A stretch of DNA of 64,000 bases, from the NCBI RefSeq assembly GCF_021391675.1, contig NZ_CP090095.1, forward strand, positions 2,981,501 to 3,045,500. Reading direction: 5' to 3'. Position numbers and translations under genes: made by a program. This stretch comes from Neorhizobium galegae. Lineage in GTDB: Bacteria > Pseudomonadota > Alphaproteobacteria > Rhizobiales > Rhizobiaceae. Below, one piece after another: positions 1 to 9,034 of this stretch (its first letter is position 1; each line of letters opens with the position of its first letter). A model generated the notes under the pieces. It saw nothing but the letters and a program-made list of their open reading frames with translations, ran no database searches and was not told the DNA's origin.

Positions 1-42
1 CGCTTCGGCCCCCGCGGCGGTAACAGGGGCTTCGCGTGCGAG

Positions 43-185
43 GCTGCCCCTCACCCTAACCCTCTCCCCGCTTGCGGGGAGAGGGGACGTGCCTCGCGAG
101 GCCGTTGAGGGCATGGAGACGGCGCGGCTTGCGTCCTTCTCCCCGCAAGCGGGGAGAAGGTGGCGGCAGCCGGATGAGGGGCAGC
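43..185. repeat. Paired-palindrome intergenic repeat (rhizobial RIME-like)
   Basis: Two near-perfect palindromes, 61-84 and 135-160, each have 11-12 bp C/G-rich arms around a 2-base centre. They are separated by about 50 bp and bracketed by outer inverted arms (tgcccctca near 45, tgaggggca near 175-183). The layout is that of the short mosaic palindromic repeats scattered between genes in Rhizobiaceae; that family assignment is inference. Small reading frames across it follow the symmetry and are not credible genes. It lies downstream of the sigma factor gene, where it could form stable RNA hairpins. Confidence 0.7.
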
Positions 186-208
186 CCCATATGCGAGCAA
201 CCTAGCCC

Positions 209-1462
209 CTACACCGCCGGCGGCGTCACCGCGCCGAGCTTGTCGATCTGCTGGCGGATATGGGCGCATTCGGCCGGCGAGTTGGCAAGCGCGATCGCCC
301 GGTCGAAGGCTTCGCGGGCTTCGGCTCTGCGGCCAGCCTGCATCATCAGCCCGCCCTTGACCCCGTGGAAATAGAAATAACCGTCGAGCTTGTCGGCAAG
401 CGGCGCGATCATGTCGAGCGCCGCCTCCGGCCCTTCGAGCTTGGAGACCGCGACGGCCTTGTTGAGCGTCACCACCGGCGACGGCTGGATGCGCTCCAGG
501 AGACCGTAGAGCATGGTGATCTCCTTCCAGTCCGTATCCTTCGGTGTCGGGGCGCGGGCATGCAGCGCCGAGATCGCCGCCTGCACCTGATAGGGGCCGG
601 GCTTGCGGTGGCGGATCGCCTTGTCCAGCAGCGCCAGGGCCTCGTTGATCAGCTTGCTGTCCCAGCGGCTGCGGTCCTGATCCTCAAGCAACACGATCTG
701 GCCGTCCTTGTCGATACGGGTCCTGGCACGCGAATGCTGCAGCAGCATCAGCGCCAAAAGGCCCATGATCTCCGGCTCGGCCGGGAAGATCCGCAGCAGG
801 AGGCGAGCGAGCCGGATCGCCTCGTCGCAGAAGGCGGCGCTGTCGGGATTGGTGATGCCGGCGGAATACCCCTCGTTGAAGACGAGATAGATCATCGACG
901 AGACGATGCCGAGGCGTTCTGCCCGTTCCGAAGGTCCCGGCGCCTCGAAGGGCACGCCGGCCTTGGCGACGCGCGCCTTGGCGCGGGTGATGCGCTGTTC
1001 CATGGCGCTGTCGCCGACCAGGAAGGCCCGGGCGATCTGGGCGACGCTGAGGCCCGAGACGATCCTGAGCGCCAGCGCGATCTGCTGGGTCGCCGGCAGG
1101 TCCGGATGGCAGCAGATGAACATCAGCCGCAGGATGTCGTCGCGGTAGTGGGAATTGTCGAGCCGGTCTGCCATGTCGCCTTCGGCATCGGACAGATCGG
1201 AGAAGGCTTCCTCCTCCGGCAATGGATCGTTCTTGGAGCGCTTGCGGACCACGTCGATGCCGCTGTTGCGGCCGACGAAGATCAGCCAGGCGGCCGGATC
1301 GCGCGGCGGCCCCTTGTCCGGCCAGGTCCGGATGGCGCGCAGGCACGCCTCCTGAAAGGCCTCTTCCGCGGTATCGAGATCGCGGAAATAACGAAGGAGC
1401 GCACCGAGCGCCTGCGGCCGGGCGGCCGTCAGGGCAAGCTCGATCCAGGCAATATCTGTCAT
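209..1462 (-). CDS. ECF RNA polymerase sigma factor, ECF42-like, with C-terminal TPR-type extension
   Basis: The 417-residue protein begins with a sigma-70 region 2 segment (about residues 10-80, including AEEAFQEACLRAIRTWP) and a region 4 helix-turn-helix (about 115-165, with LSVAQIARAFLVGDSAMEQR). A long helical extension of about 230 residues follows, of the DUF6596/TPR type found in the large ECF42 group. Ordinary ECF factors are under 200 residues, so the length itself is diagnostic. Its start overlaps the stop of the upstream YCII/DGPF gene by four bases (ATGA), so the two are co-translated. No anti-sigma factor is nearby. In this family the C-terminal extension is thought to control activity. 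Target genes cannot be read from the window. Confidence 0.9.
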   Translation of the reverse strand: MTDIAWIELALTAARPQALGALLRYFRDLDTAEEAFQEACLRAIRTWPDKGPPRDPAAWLIFVGRNSGIDVVRKRSKNDPLPEEEAFSDLSDAEGDMADRLDNSHYRDDILRLMFICCHPDLPATQQIALALRIVSGLSVAQIARAFLVGDSAMEQRITRAKARVAKAGVPFEAPGPSERAERLGIVSSMIYLVFNEGYSAGITNPDSAAFCDEAIRLARLLLRIFPAEPEIMGLLALMLLQHSRARTRIDKDGQIVLLEDQDRSRWDSKLINEALALLDKAIRHRKPGPYQVQAAISALHARAPTPKDTDWKEITMLYGLLERIQPSPVVTLNKAVAVSKLEGPEAALDMIAPLADKLDGYFYFHGVKGGLMMQAGRRAEAREAFDRAIALANSPAECAHIRQQIDKLGAVTPPAV

Positions 1463-1848
1463 GTCTTGGTCTCGCCATGTTTGATCTCGCCGGGATGGAA
1501 GACGAGGAAGGGCCGGATTTCATAGGAACTGGAGCCGGGATTGACCGCCGACAGCGCCTTTGAAAAGGCGACCGCTTCTTCCAGCGTCTCGACGTCGAGC
1601 GTGTAGAAACCGAGCAGCACTTCCTTGGTTTCCGCAAACGGCCCGTCGAACACCAGCGGTTCTTCCTTGCCTTTTCGCACGGTGGTGGCAGCGGTCGTCG
1701 GCATCAGCCGTCCGACCGGGCCGAGCTTGCCGGCCTGCGCATAGGGCGTCTGCACCTCGATGAGCCGTGCCATGACGGCATCCTCTTCCTCCTTGGACCA
1801 GGCGAAGACGGTTTCCTCATGGGCGTAGCAAAGGATGGCGTAAAGCAT
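1459..1848 (-). CDS. YCII-related (DGPF domain) protein, ECF42 partner
   Basis: A 129-residue single-domain protein with the hallmark DGPFAE motif in the middle (FDGPFAETKEVLLGFYTLD) and the YCII-type alpha/beta fold. Proteins with this DGPF motif are the conserved genetic partners of ECF42 sigma factors, and here the gene overlaps the sigma gene by 4 bp in the same operon. The biochemical role of DGPF proteins is unsettled; a small-molecule-binding or enzymatic role is only inferred from the YCII fold. The start at 1848 is preceded on the minus strand by AGGAGAAGGAG, a very strong ribosome-binding site. The ~70 bp up to the AraC gene's end holds its promoter region. Confidence 0.9.
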   Translation of the reverse strand: MLYAILCYAHEETVFAWSKEEEDAVMARLIEVQTPYAQAGKLGPVGRLMPTTAATTVRKGKEEPLVFDGPFAETKEVLLGFYTLDVETLEEAVAFSKALSAVNPGSSSYEIRPFLVFHPGEIKHGETKT

Positions 1849-1921
1849 GCGTAGCTCCTTCTCCTAATGAAGACGAAGGATTAGCGCGGGTCCCGACAGG
1901 GCGCAGCAATTTTTTGATGGA

Positions 1922-2785
1922 TCAGCGCCGGCCGGTCGGGCTGGTGCCGAACGTTTCGCGGAAACGGCGGGAGAAATGCGACCGCGAGGCGTAACCCGCC
2001 GCCTCCGCCGCCGCGATGCTGGACGCGCCTGAGGCAATTGCACTGTGGGCCGCCTTCAGGCGCTCGCGGCGCAGAATGGCGCGAAAGGACGTGCCCTCAG
2101 CCGTGAGATGACGGCGCAGCGTCGAGGCGCCGATACCGAGCTCTCCCGCCATGTCGGCGACGCTCCAGGGCTCGGAGGGTGCGGTGGCGATCAGCCATGC
2201 GACCTCTTCCGAAAGGCTCTGGCGAAACAGCGCCCGCGCCTCCGGCAGAGGCCTGAGCAGCGCCAGGACCTCGGTCAGCCTCAGGCGCTTGATCGTTTCG
2301 CTAACGGCACCGTCGGTTACCGCCGCCGCCGCATGGCAGAGCGCTTCCACGAGATCTTCGCCGAGCGGGATGCCGAACGAACCCGCCTCGCCGCCTTCCA
2401 ATCGCTCCGTTGCCGAAAGCGGAGCAATCCCCTCCGGCAGCGAGGGAACGTCGAGGCGCAACGCGACGTAGAACCCGGTCGTCTCGTCGGGAATGTTGAC
2501 GACATCCATCGGCACCTTGCCCGGAAGGACGAAGACGGAGCCAGGCGGGAAGACATGCGTCCGGTCGCCGAGCCAGATTTCCTTATGGCCGTAGAGCACG
2601 ATGCCGATCATGGGATCTTCGAGCTCCAGCGCCTTCACCTTCTCCCGGTCGAAACAGCAATAGATGAACAGCTGCTCCGCATAGGCGTTCATGCCGGGCT
2701 TCAGCCGCCCCGCCACCATGGGGCGCAGGCGGTCGAGCAGGCGGCGGGAGAGATCGGGCAGGCGCTGGGTGACGATCAGGTTCAT
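1922..2785 (-). CDS. AraC-family transcriptional regulator
   Basis: A 287-residue protein with an N-terminal effector/cupin-like region (about 1-180) and a C-terminal pair of AraC helix-turn-helices. The first is WSVADMAGELGIGASTLRRH near residue 205. The second is the signature AAGYASRSHFSRRFRETFGTSP at the extreme C terminus, split here only for description. The gene is divergent from the secreted metallo-beta-lactamase-fold gene 135 bp away, which makes that gene a plausible target (inference from arrangement). The effector is unknown. Confidence 0.9.
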   Translation of the reverse strand: MNLIVTQRLPDLSRRLLDRLRPMVAGRLKPGMNAYAEQLFIYCCFDREKVKALELEDPMIGIVLYGHKEIWLGDRTHVFPPGSVFVLPGKVPMDVVNIPDETTGFYVALRLDVPSLPEGIAPLSATERLEGGEAGSFGIPLGEDLVEALCHAAAAVTDGAVSETIKRLRLTEVLALLRPLPEARALFRQSLSEEVAWLIATAPSEPWSVADMAGELGIGASTLRRHLTAEGTSFRAILRRERLKAAHSAIASGASSIAAAEAAGYASRSHFSRRFRETFGTSPTGRR

Positions 2786-2920
2786 CGCCGCACTATAGCG
2801 GAGGATGCCAGTCGAAAAATACCCCGAGCGAGCGTTTCGGGCTCAAGTCGGCAAAAATCCGGCCCTGACGAAGCATGGAACGGGGGCAGAAGGCGGTGGC
2901 TTCAACGCAGGAGACTTTTG

Positions 2921-3781
2921 ATGAAGACCATAGCCACTCTTTCCACCCTTGGCGCTTCCATTCTGGCCGCAGGCGTCGGCCTCCTCGCCCTGTCCGGCTC
3001 CGCCCAAGCCGCAGCCGATCTCGAACTGTGGCGGCTCGATTGCGGCTCGGTCGTGGTCAAGGACCTGTCGAGCTTTTCCGATACGTTCGCCTATAAAGGC
3101 GAAAGCCGCACCCTGACCGACAGCTGCTATGTGATCCGCCACGGCGCCGATTACCTGCTCTGGGATACCGGCCTGCCGGCGGCCCTGATCGGCAAGGCGC
3201 CGGACCTCTCACAGCCGCTGGCACCGTCACTGAGCGTCGACATCCCGACCCAGCTCGCAAAGATCGGCATCAAGTCGGACCAGATCGGCATCGTCGGCAT
3301 CAGCCACAACCACTTCGACCATATGGGCCAGGCCTCGACCTTCCCGAAAGCGACGCTGATGATCGGTGCCGGCGACTGGGAAAGCCTACACGAAAATCCC
3401 CTGCCCTTCGGCGTCATGCCTGCGCTCGTCCAGCCCTGGATGGATGGCAAGGCGAAGCTCGATCCGGTCTCGGGCGACCGCGACGTGTTCGGCGACGGTT
3501 CGGTGACGATGCTGGCCATGCCCGGCCACACCAAGGGCGAGACGGCGCTGCTCGTCAAACTGCCGCAGAGCGGACCGGTCCTGCTCTCCGGCGACGTCGT
3601 GCATTTCGAAGAGCAGATCGGAAACAACGGCGTGCCGCCCTTCAACATCGACCGGGCAGAAAGCCTGGCCTCGATGGAGCGCATGAACCGGATCGCCAAG
3701 CAACTGAACGCAAAGCTGGTCGTCCAGCACGATGCAAACGATATCGGCAAGCTGCCGGCTTTCCCGGCCAGCGCCCGCTGA
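2921..3781 (+). CDS. Exported metallo-beta-lactamase-fold hydrolase (AHL lactonase-like)
   Basis: About 286 residues with a signal peptide (MKTIATLSTLGASILAAGVG, then a cleavage site near AQAAAD), so it acts in the periplasm or outside. The zinc-binding HxHxDH motif is present as HNHFDH near residue 128-133. The later metal ligands lie in PGHTKG and SGDVVH. The N-terminal LWRLDCG...DSCYVIRHG pattern is shared with N-acyl-homoserine-lactone lactonase-like enzymes, so quorum-signal or lactone hydrolysis is possible but not proven. The start at 2921 follows AGGAGA; the frame stays open far upstream but lacks a comparable site and would bury the signal peptide. The AraC gene is divergent. Confidence 0.85.
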   Translation: MKTIATLSTLGASILAAGVGLLALSGSAQAAADLELWRLDCGSVVVKDLSSFSDTFAYKGESRTLTDSCYVIRHGADYLLWDTGLPAALIGKAPDLSQPLAPSLSVDIPTQLAKIGIKSDQIGIVGISHNHFDHMGQASTFPKATLMIGAGDWESLHENPLPFGVMPALVQPWMDGKAKLDPVSGDRDVFGDGSVTMLAMPGHTKGETALLVKLPQSGPVLLSGDVVHFEEQIGNNGVPPFNIDRAESLASMERMNRIAKQLNAKLVVQHDANDIGKLPAFPASAR

Positions 3782-3866
3782 CTTCGATGAGATCGCCACT
3801 GGCGCATCGCGCGCCGGTGGCTATATTCCGCGGGAACAAAAATTCTGCCTCCCAAGGAACCCCTAC

Positions 3867-4574
3867 ATGGCCGACCTTTCCGCCTTCCCGATCACTTCCA
3901 AATGGCCCGCCGAAAACCCGGACGTGCTGCAGCTCTATTCGACGCCGACGCCGAACGGCGTGAAAGTGTCGATCATGCTGGAAGAGATCGGCCTGCCCTA
4001 CGAGCCGCATTTCATCAATATCGGCGCCAACGAGACCTGGGGTCCGGAATATCTGTCGCTCAACCCGAACGGCAAGATCCCGGCGATCCTCGATCCCAAC
4101 GGCCCCGGCGGCAAACCGCTGGCGCTGTTCGAGAGCGGCGCGATCCTGATCTATCTCGCCGAAAAGACCGGCAAGCTGATGTCGTCGGATCCGGCGACGC
4201 GCTACGAGACCATCCAGTGGGTGATGTTCCAGATGGGCGGCCTCGGGCCGATGTTCGGCCAGCTCGGTTTCTTCCACAAGTTCGCCGGCAAGGACATCGA
4301 GGACAAGCGCCCGCGCGACCGCTATGCCAAGGAATCGCACCGCATCATCCGCGTCATCGAAACCCGGCTCGAAGGCCGCGACTGGATCATGGGCGACGAA
4401 TATTCGATCGCCGACATCGCCATGCTCGGCTGGGTCCGCAACCTGATCGGCTTCTACGGCGCCGGCGAACTGGTCGAATACGACCAGCTGAAGCGCGTGC
4501 CGCAATGGCTGGAACGCGGCCTCGCAAGGCCCGCCGTCCAGCGGGGCCTCGATATTCCGAAACGCCCGGCCTGA
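3867..4574 (+). CDS. Glutathione S-transferase family protein (YfcG/Ure2-like)
   Basis: A 235-residue two-domain GST. The thioredoxin-like N-terminal domain starts with YSTPTPNGVKVSIMLEEIGL and carries the glutathione-binding FESGAILIYLAEKTG segment; an all-helical C-terminal domain follows. The TPNGxKV active-site start resembles the YfcG/YghU group, which act as glutathione-dependent disulfide-bond reductases rather than classical conjugating enzymes (family knowledge). The start at 3867 follows CAAGGAAC; the open frame upstream is read-through. It sits in a tandem run with GFA and VOC genes, suggesting a detoxification neighbourhood. Confidence 0.9.
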   Translation: MADLSAFPITSKWPAENPDVLQLYSTPTPNGVKVSIMLEEIGLPYEPHFINIGANETWGPEYLSLNPNGKIPAILDPNGPGGKPLALFESGAILIYLAEKTGKLMSSDPATRYETIQWVMFQMGGLGPMFGQLGFFHKFAGKDIEDKRPRDRYAKESHRIIRVIETRLEGRDWIMGDEYSIADIAMLGWVRNLIGFYGAGELVEYDQLKRVPQWLERGLARPAVQRGLDIPKRPA

Positions 4575-4620
4575 TCAAACGCCGCAAGCGGCCCTAGTTC
4601 ATGGGGAGATGGAGGTAAAG

Positions 4621-5091
4621 ATGCCCAAGCCCACTCTCCCCATGCCAAATCTCCCTATGGAAGGTGGCTGCCGTTGCGGACGGGTACGCCTGAAGATCAG
4701 CGCACCGCCGATCCTGACCATGGCCTGCCACTGCACCGGCTGCCAGAAGATGAGCGCCAGCGCCTTCTCGCTCTCCGCCGCGATCCCCTCCCAGGGGTTC
4801 GCGGTGACGCAAGGCGAGCCGGTGATCGGCGGCCTGCATGGCAGCGACGCCCGCCACTACCACTGCCCGCACTGCAAGAGCTGGATGTTTACGAAGCCGG
4901 TCGGCATGGACTGGTTCGTCAACCTGCGTCCGACCATGCTCGATGACGCGCAATGGTTCGCGCCCTTCGTCGAGACATATACGTCCGAAAAGCTGCCCTG
5001 GGCGGCGACCCCGGCGGTGCATTCCTACGAAACCTTTCCGCCGATGGAAGCCTATGAGGGCCTGGCGAAGGAATTTGCGGGACGGGATTGA
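4621..5091 (+). CDS. GFA (glutathione-dependent formaldehyde-activating)/CENP-V fold zinc protein
   Basis: A 156-residue protein with the GFA zinc-binding cysteine pattern: GGCRCGRV near the start, CHCTGCQK about 25 residues later, and CPHC in the middle. Members bind structural and catalytic zinc and include S-hydroxymethylglutathione synthase, but most are uncharacterised, so the substrate is left open. Start 4621 is preferred because GGAGG lies at the right spacing; an ATG at 4609 is directly abutted by its only purine-rich stretch. It follows the GST gene by 46 bp. Confidence 0.88.
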   Translation: MPKPTLPMPNLPMEGGCRCGRVRLKISAPPILTMACHCTGCQKMSASAFSLSAAIPSQGFAVTQGEPVIGGLHGSDARHYHCPHCKSWMFTKPVGMDWFVNLRPTMLDDAQWFAPFVETYTSEKLPWAATPAVHSYETFPPMEAYEGLAKEFAGRD

Positions 5092-5183
5092 TTTTTTCCC
5101 ACCCGATGTCGGCATCTCCTTCTCCCGTTCGTCCTCGCATTGTCCGGCATGGACGAGAACGATCCGAACAAGGAGGGAAAATC

Positions 5184-5612
5184 ATGGATACGAATGCCCA
5201 GACGAACGACAAGCAGGCGCCATCGCCCGTCCGCGGCGGCGTCGTCGCCTATCTTCAGCTCGACGGCGCGATGAGGGCTGCCGAATATTACAAAAAGGCC
5301 CTCGGAGCAGAGATCGAGTCCTTCCATCCGGTGGATGACCAGGGCCGCACGATGCACATTCATCTCTATATCAACGGCAGCTCGGTGATGCTCTGCGACC
5401 CCTATCCGGACTACGGCCACCCCCTCGAAAAGCCGCAGGCCTTCACCATGACGCTGCCGGTCGACGATATCGATTTCTGGTGGAAACGCGCCGTCAATGC
5501 CGGCATGACGGTGGAAACCGAGTTGCAGGTAATGTTCTGGGGCGACCGCTACGGCCAGGTCCGCGACCCCTTCGGCGTCGCCTGGGCGATGAACGCGCCG
5601 GTCAAGGGCTGA
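5184..5612 (+). CDS. VOC family protein (PhnB-like glyoxalase/bleomycin-resistance fold)
   Basis: A 142-residue protein whose segments VVAYLQLDGAMRAAEYYKKA and VMLCDPYPDYG, and the closing WGDRYGQVRDPFGVAWAM, match the PhnB-like branch of the vicinal oxygen chelate superfamily. The reaction cannot be deduced; members include glyoxalases, dioxygenases and binding proteins. Start 5184 follows a perfect AAGGAGGG. It is the last of three small enzyme genes read left to right and faces the carboxypeptidase gene, with 53 bp between the stops. Confidence 0.88.
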   Translation: MDTNAQTNDKQAPSPVRGGVVAYLQLDGAMRAAEYYKKALGAEIESFHPVDDQGRTMHIHLYINGSSVMLCDPYPDYGHPLEKPQAFTMTLPVDDIDFWWKRAVNAGMTVETELQVMFWGDRYGQVRDPFGVAWAMNAPVKG

Positions 5613-5665
5613 CTCGTCCGCGAAAACCGGCACGCCGCCGGTGATCCGGCGGCGGGCTTGTTGGC

Positions 5666-6949
5666 CTATCGCACCACGAAGCAGCTGATCGCCTTGGCCT
5701 GCAGGACCGAACAGGCCCGCGTGGCTGAATCGCCATCCGCAAAACCGACGAGACGGGCGCGGTAGATTTGCTTGCCGCCGTCGGCAGAACTTTCGACACT
5801 CGGCGTGACACCGCCATACCCCTGGGCGAGCAGCGGCACTGCCTTTTCGAGCAGCGCGGATGCCTGATCGCGGCTGGCGGCCGCGGCGATCTGGATGCGC
5901 CAGACCGAGCCCCCGGACTGCGGGGGCGTCATTGCCTGAGAAGACGCGGTCCTGGATGGTGCGGTCGGGGATGGCACAGCGTTCGGAACATTGGCCCGGG
6001 GCGTTGCATAGAGGTTGGCGATCGCGGTCTTGGGCGTAACGCCAAGCGTGATCTCCTTGCGTGGCGAAGGCGTCGCAAAGGCGAGCGGCAGCGTGTCTTC
6101 GGCGGGTCGTTTCTGGGTCTCGAATGCCACCAGACCGCCGGACGCGGCATTGTTGCCCGGTACGTACCGGTCGAGAAGCGCCGCCATCTGGTCGTCACGC
6201 TTGCGGGCGGTCTTGCCGCCCATGACGACGCCAATCACCCGCCGGCCGTCGATGGTGACGGCGCTGGCGATATTGTAGCCGGAAGCGTTGGTAAAGCCGG
6301 TCTTGACGCCGTCCATGCCGGGATAACGGTACATGAGGTTGTTGTGGCCGCGCAGGCGCTTGCCGCGGAACTCCATGTTCCTGGCTGAAAACAGCTGGTA
6401 TTCCCTGGGAAAGTCGCGGATGAGCGCAAGAGCCAACTGGGCCATGTCCCGTGCCGTCGTTACTTGGGAGTCGTCCGGAAGGCCTGATGCATTGCGGAAC
6501 ACGGTACGGCTCATGCCGAGCGCGCGGGCCTTCCTGGTCATCATCTCCCCGAAACGGTCTTCCGAACCGCCGAGATAATCGCCCATCGTCGCAGCCGCGT
6601 CATTGGCCGAGCGCACGATCATGCCGTTGACGGCCTCTCGCACGGTAATTGTCCGGCCGGCGGGCACACCGAGCTTGGAGGGGATCTTCGACGCCGCATT
6701 CGGCGTCATGGGGATGTCCTGATCCCATTTGAGGCGACCCTCGCGCAGCGCCTCGAAGGTCATGTACAGCGTCATCATCTTGGTGAGCGACGCAGGATGG
6801 TTGATCTCGTCGGCACTCTCCGACGCCAGAACCTTGCCGCTCTTCACATCATAGATGAAATGGGCGTAGCCGGCCTCGGCCGTACGGCTCACCGCCAGAG
6901 AGGCGCCAAGCACCAAAAGGAAAGCCAAAATCTGCTGAATTCGAAACAT
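5666..6949 (-). CDS. D-alanyl-D-alanine carboxypeptidase (DacF/PBP5-type) with C-terminal SPOR-like domain
   Basis: About 427 residues. A signal peptide (MFRIQQILAFLLVLGASLAV) is followed by a serine peptidase S11 domain with all three catalytic motifs: SLTK near residue 45, SAN about 60 residues later, and KTG in DGVKTGFTNASGYN. It trims the terminal D-alanine from peptidoglycan pentapeptides in the periplasm. The C-terminal about 75 residues (VWRIQIAAAASRDQASALLE onward) look like a SPOR domain, which binds denuded glycan strands and would target it to the septum. The start at 6949 follows GAGGGCGGC; an upstream in-frame ATG would give an unlikely charged leader. It is monocistronic. Confidence 0.92.
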   Translation of the reverse strand: MFRIQQILAFLLVLGASLAVSRTAEAGYAHFIYDVKSGKVLASESADEINHPASLTKMMTLYMTFEALREGRLKWDQDIPMTPNAASKIPSKLGVPAGRTITVREAVNGMIVRSANDAAATMGDYLGGSEDRFGEMMTRKARALGMSRTVFRNASGLPDDSQVTTARDMAQLALALIRDFPREYQLFSARNMEFRGKRLRGHNNLMYRYPGMDGVKTGFTNASGYNIASAVTIDGRRVIGVVMGGKTARKRDDQMAALLDRYVPGNNAASGGLVAFETQKRPAEDTLPLAFATPSPRKEITLGVTPKTAIANLYATPRANVPNAVPSPTAPSRTASSQAMTPPQSGGSVWRIQIAAAASRDQASALLEKAVPLLAQGYGGVTPSVESSADGGKQIYRARLVGFADGDSATRACSVLQAKAISCFVVR

Positions 6950-7059
6950 GCCGCCCTCTCTAAGTCGCCAGCGAAGATAAGGCAACGAACATGGTGCGAA
7001 AATGACGCATTACGGATTTAAATCTAATTTTAACAAGATGGTTAATTGAAAATAAGGAC

Positions 7060-8553
7060 TTAGGCATTTGTCAGCGTCCTCCTGACAGCATCCTTCCAGC
7101 CACGAATCTTCGCGGAACGGGTCTTTTCATCCATCTGCGGCTCGAATCGCCGCTGCCGCGCCCAGCTTTTCGCGAACGCCTTTTGGTCGGGCCAGACGCC
7201 CGCCTTGGAGCCTGCAAGCCAGGCCGCCCCGAGCGCCGTCGTCTCGAGGATAGTCGGCCGATCAACCGGCGCATCGAGAAGATCGGAGAGCCGCTGCATC
7301 GTCCAGTCGGAGGCGACCATGCCGCCGTCGACACGCAGCACGGTGTTGCCGTTGGCGTTGCGCCAGTCCTTCTGCATCGCGTCGTAAAGGTCGCGAGTCT
7401 GGTAGCAGACCGCCTCCAGCGCGGCGCGGGCGAATTCCGCAGGCCCGGTCGCACGCGTCAGGCCGAACATGGCGCCGCGCGCCTCCGCATCCCAGTAGGG
7501 TGCTCCAAGCCCAGTGAAAGCGGGCACCAGGTAGACCTCCTGCTGAGGATCGGCTTGCTCCGCCAACTCGCCGGTTTGGGAAGCTCTTTCGATGATGCCG
7601 AGCCCGTCGCGCAGCCATTGCACGGCGGCGCCGGCGATGAAGATCGAGCCCTCCAGCGCATAGGTCGTCTCGCCGTTCAGCCGATAGGCGATGGTGGTGA
7701 GCAGCCGGTTCTTGGAGCGGACCATGTCGGCACCGGTATTCAGCACCGCAAAACAGCCGGTGCCGTAGGTGGACTTCATCATGCCCGGTTCGAAACATGC
7801 CTGGCCGATGACCGCCGCCTGCTGGTCGCCGGCAACACCGAGGATCGGGATCGCCGCGCCGAACAGGCCTTCGTCGGTGACGCCGAATTCGTCGGCGCAA
7901 TCCTTGACCTCCGGCAGCATGGCGGCGGGAATGCGCAGGATTTCGAGAAGATCCTCGTCCCAGCGGTTATCGGCGATGTTGTAGATGAGGGTGCGCGAGG
8001 CATTGGTCGCATCGGTGACGAAGCTTTTTCCACCGGTCAGGCGCCAGATCAGGAACGTGTCGATCGTGCCGAAGCAGAGCTCGCCCTTGGCCGCCCTCGC
8101 CCGCGCGCCCTTCACGTTGGCGAGCATCCAGGAAAGCTTGGTGCCGGAAAAATACGGATCGAGCAGCAGGCCGGTGCGGCGGGTAAACAGTTTTTCGAGG
8201 TCCTGGCGCTTCAGCTTTTCGCAATAGCTGGCGGTGCGGCGGTCCTGCCAGACGATGGCGTTGTGGATCGGCTTGCCGCTTTCGCGCTCCCAGACGACGA
8301 CCGTCTCGCGCTGGTTGGTGATGCCGATTGCGGCAATCTCGGAGGCCTTGAGCTTGGCTTCCTTCAGAGCCTGCTTGATCGCCCAGAGAACGGTCTCCCA
8401 GATCTCTTCCGGATCATGCTCGACCCAGCCGGATTTCGGGAAGATCTGGGTGAATTCCTTCTGGCCGATGCCGGCGATCCGCATGTCGCCGTCGAACACG
8501 ATCGCCCGTGTCGAAGTCGTCCCCTGATCGATCGCCAGAACATAACCCGCCAT
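7060..8553 (-). CDS. glpK: Glycerol kinase
   Basis: A 497-residue FGGY-family kinase that phosphorylates glycerol to sn-glycerol 3-phosphate in the cytoplasm. The start [20 protein letters not shown] carries the phosphate-binding DQGTTS motif. [23 protein letters not shown] and the C-terminal [10 protein letters not shown] segment are characteristic of GlpK. Start 8553 has an excellent GGGAGGAG site. The reading frame continues open upstream into hicB without a stop, so a longer HicB-GlpK product is formally possible. No other glycerol genes are adjacent. Confidence 0.95.
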   Translation of the reverse strand: MAGYVLAIDQGTTSTRAIVFDGDMRIAGIGQKEFTQIFPKSGWVEHDPEEIWETVLWAIKQALKEAKLKASEIAAIGITNQRETVVVWERESGKPIHNAIVWQDRRTASYCEKLKRQDLEKLFTRRTGLLLDPYFSGTKLSWMLANVKGARARAAKGELCFGTIDTFLIWRLTGGKSFVTDATNASRTLIYNIADNRWDEDLLEILRIPAAMLPEVKDCADEFGVTDEGLFGAAIPILGVAGDQQAAVIGQACFEPGMMKSTYGTGCFAVLNTGADMVRSKNRLLTTIAYRLNGETTYALEGSIFIAGAAVQWLRDGLGIIERASQTGELAEQADPQQEVYLVPAFTGLGAPYWDAEARGAMFGLTRATGPAEFARAALEAVCYQTRDLYDAMQKDWRNANGNTVLRVDGGMVASDWTMQRLSDLLDAPVDRPTILETTALGAAWLAGSKAGVWPDQKAFAKSWARQRRFEPQMDEKTRSAKIRGWKDAVRRTLTNA

Positions 8554-8632
8554 GCCGCTCCTCCCAGTCCATGCAATGCGCCCGGAAGGTTTGAACAGAA
8601 GGAACAAAGGAGTGTCAAACGGAAATGAAGAG

Positions 8633-9018
8633 TCACCCCCCATCTGGGCGATACGCCGGGTCATCCAGGCGACATAGGATGTGCGCGTCATCGAGCGGCG
8701 GCGCGCCTCCTGATCGATAAAAGCGAGAACATCCTCGTCCAGCATCATGTTCGCGCGCACCGCGCGGCCACTGAGCCGTATCAAGGGCACGCTGATCAGC
8801 GTGCATCCTTCCGGAACCTCGACTTCTTCCGGCGCGCTTGGTTGGACCAAGGCAACCTTGTCCTTTTCGGTCTCGATTGCGTAGTCGCGCAGCGCCTCCT
8901 CGGCATTGAGCATCGCCTCGTCCAAGGTCTCACCCATGGCCACGATGCCATCGATATCCGGAAACGTGACACCATAGGCGCCAGCTTCTCCATCGATCAG
9001 GGCGGGGTAGCGGTCCAT
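8633..9018 (-). CDS. hicB: HicB-type antitoxin with missing stop codon (runs in frame into glpK)
   Basis: [40 protein letters not shown] and RDYAIETEK are the HicB degenerate RNase-H-like domain; about residues 85-125 form the DNA-binding ribbon-helix-helix tail ([20 protein letters not shown]). The start at 9018 follows AAGGAAAT, 16 bp after hicA. A normal end is absent: the frame passes a run of six G (minus strand, 8641-8636) and stays open through 155 codons to the glpK ATG. One extra G would create TGA at 8635-8633 and a normal 128-residue HicB ending in MGG, which is why I end the feature there. HicB neutralises HicA and represses its own operon. Confidence 0.8.
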
Positions 9019-9034
9019 AGGATTTCCTTTCACA

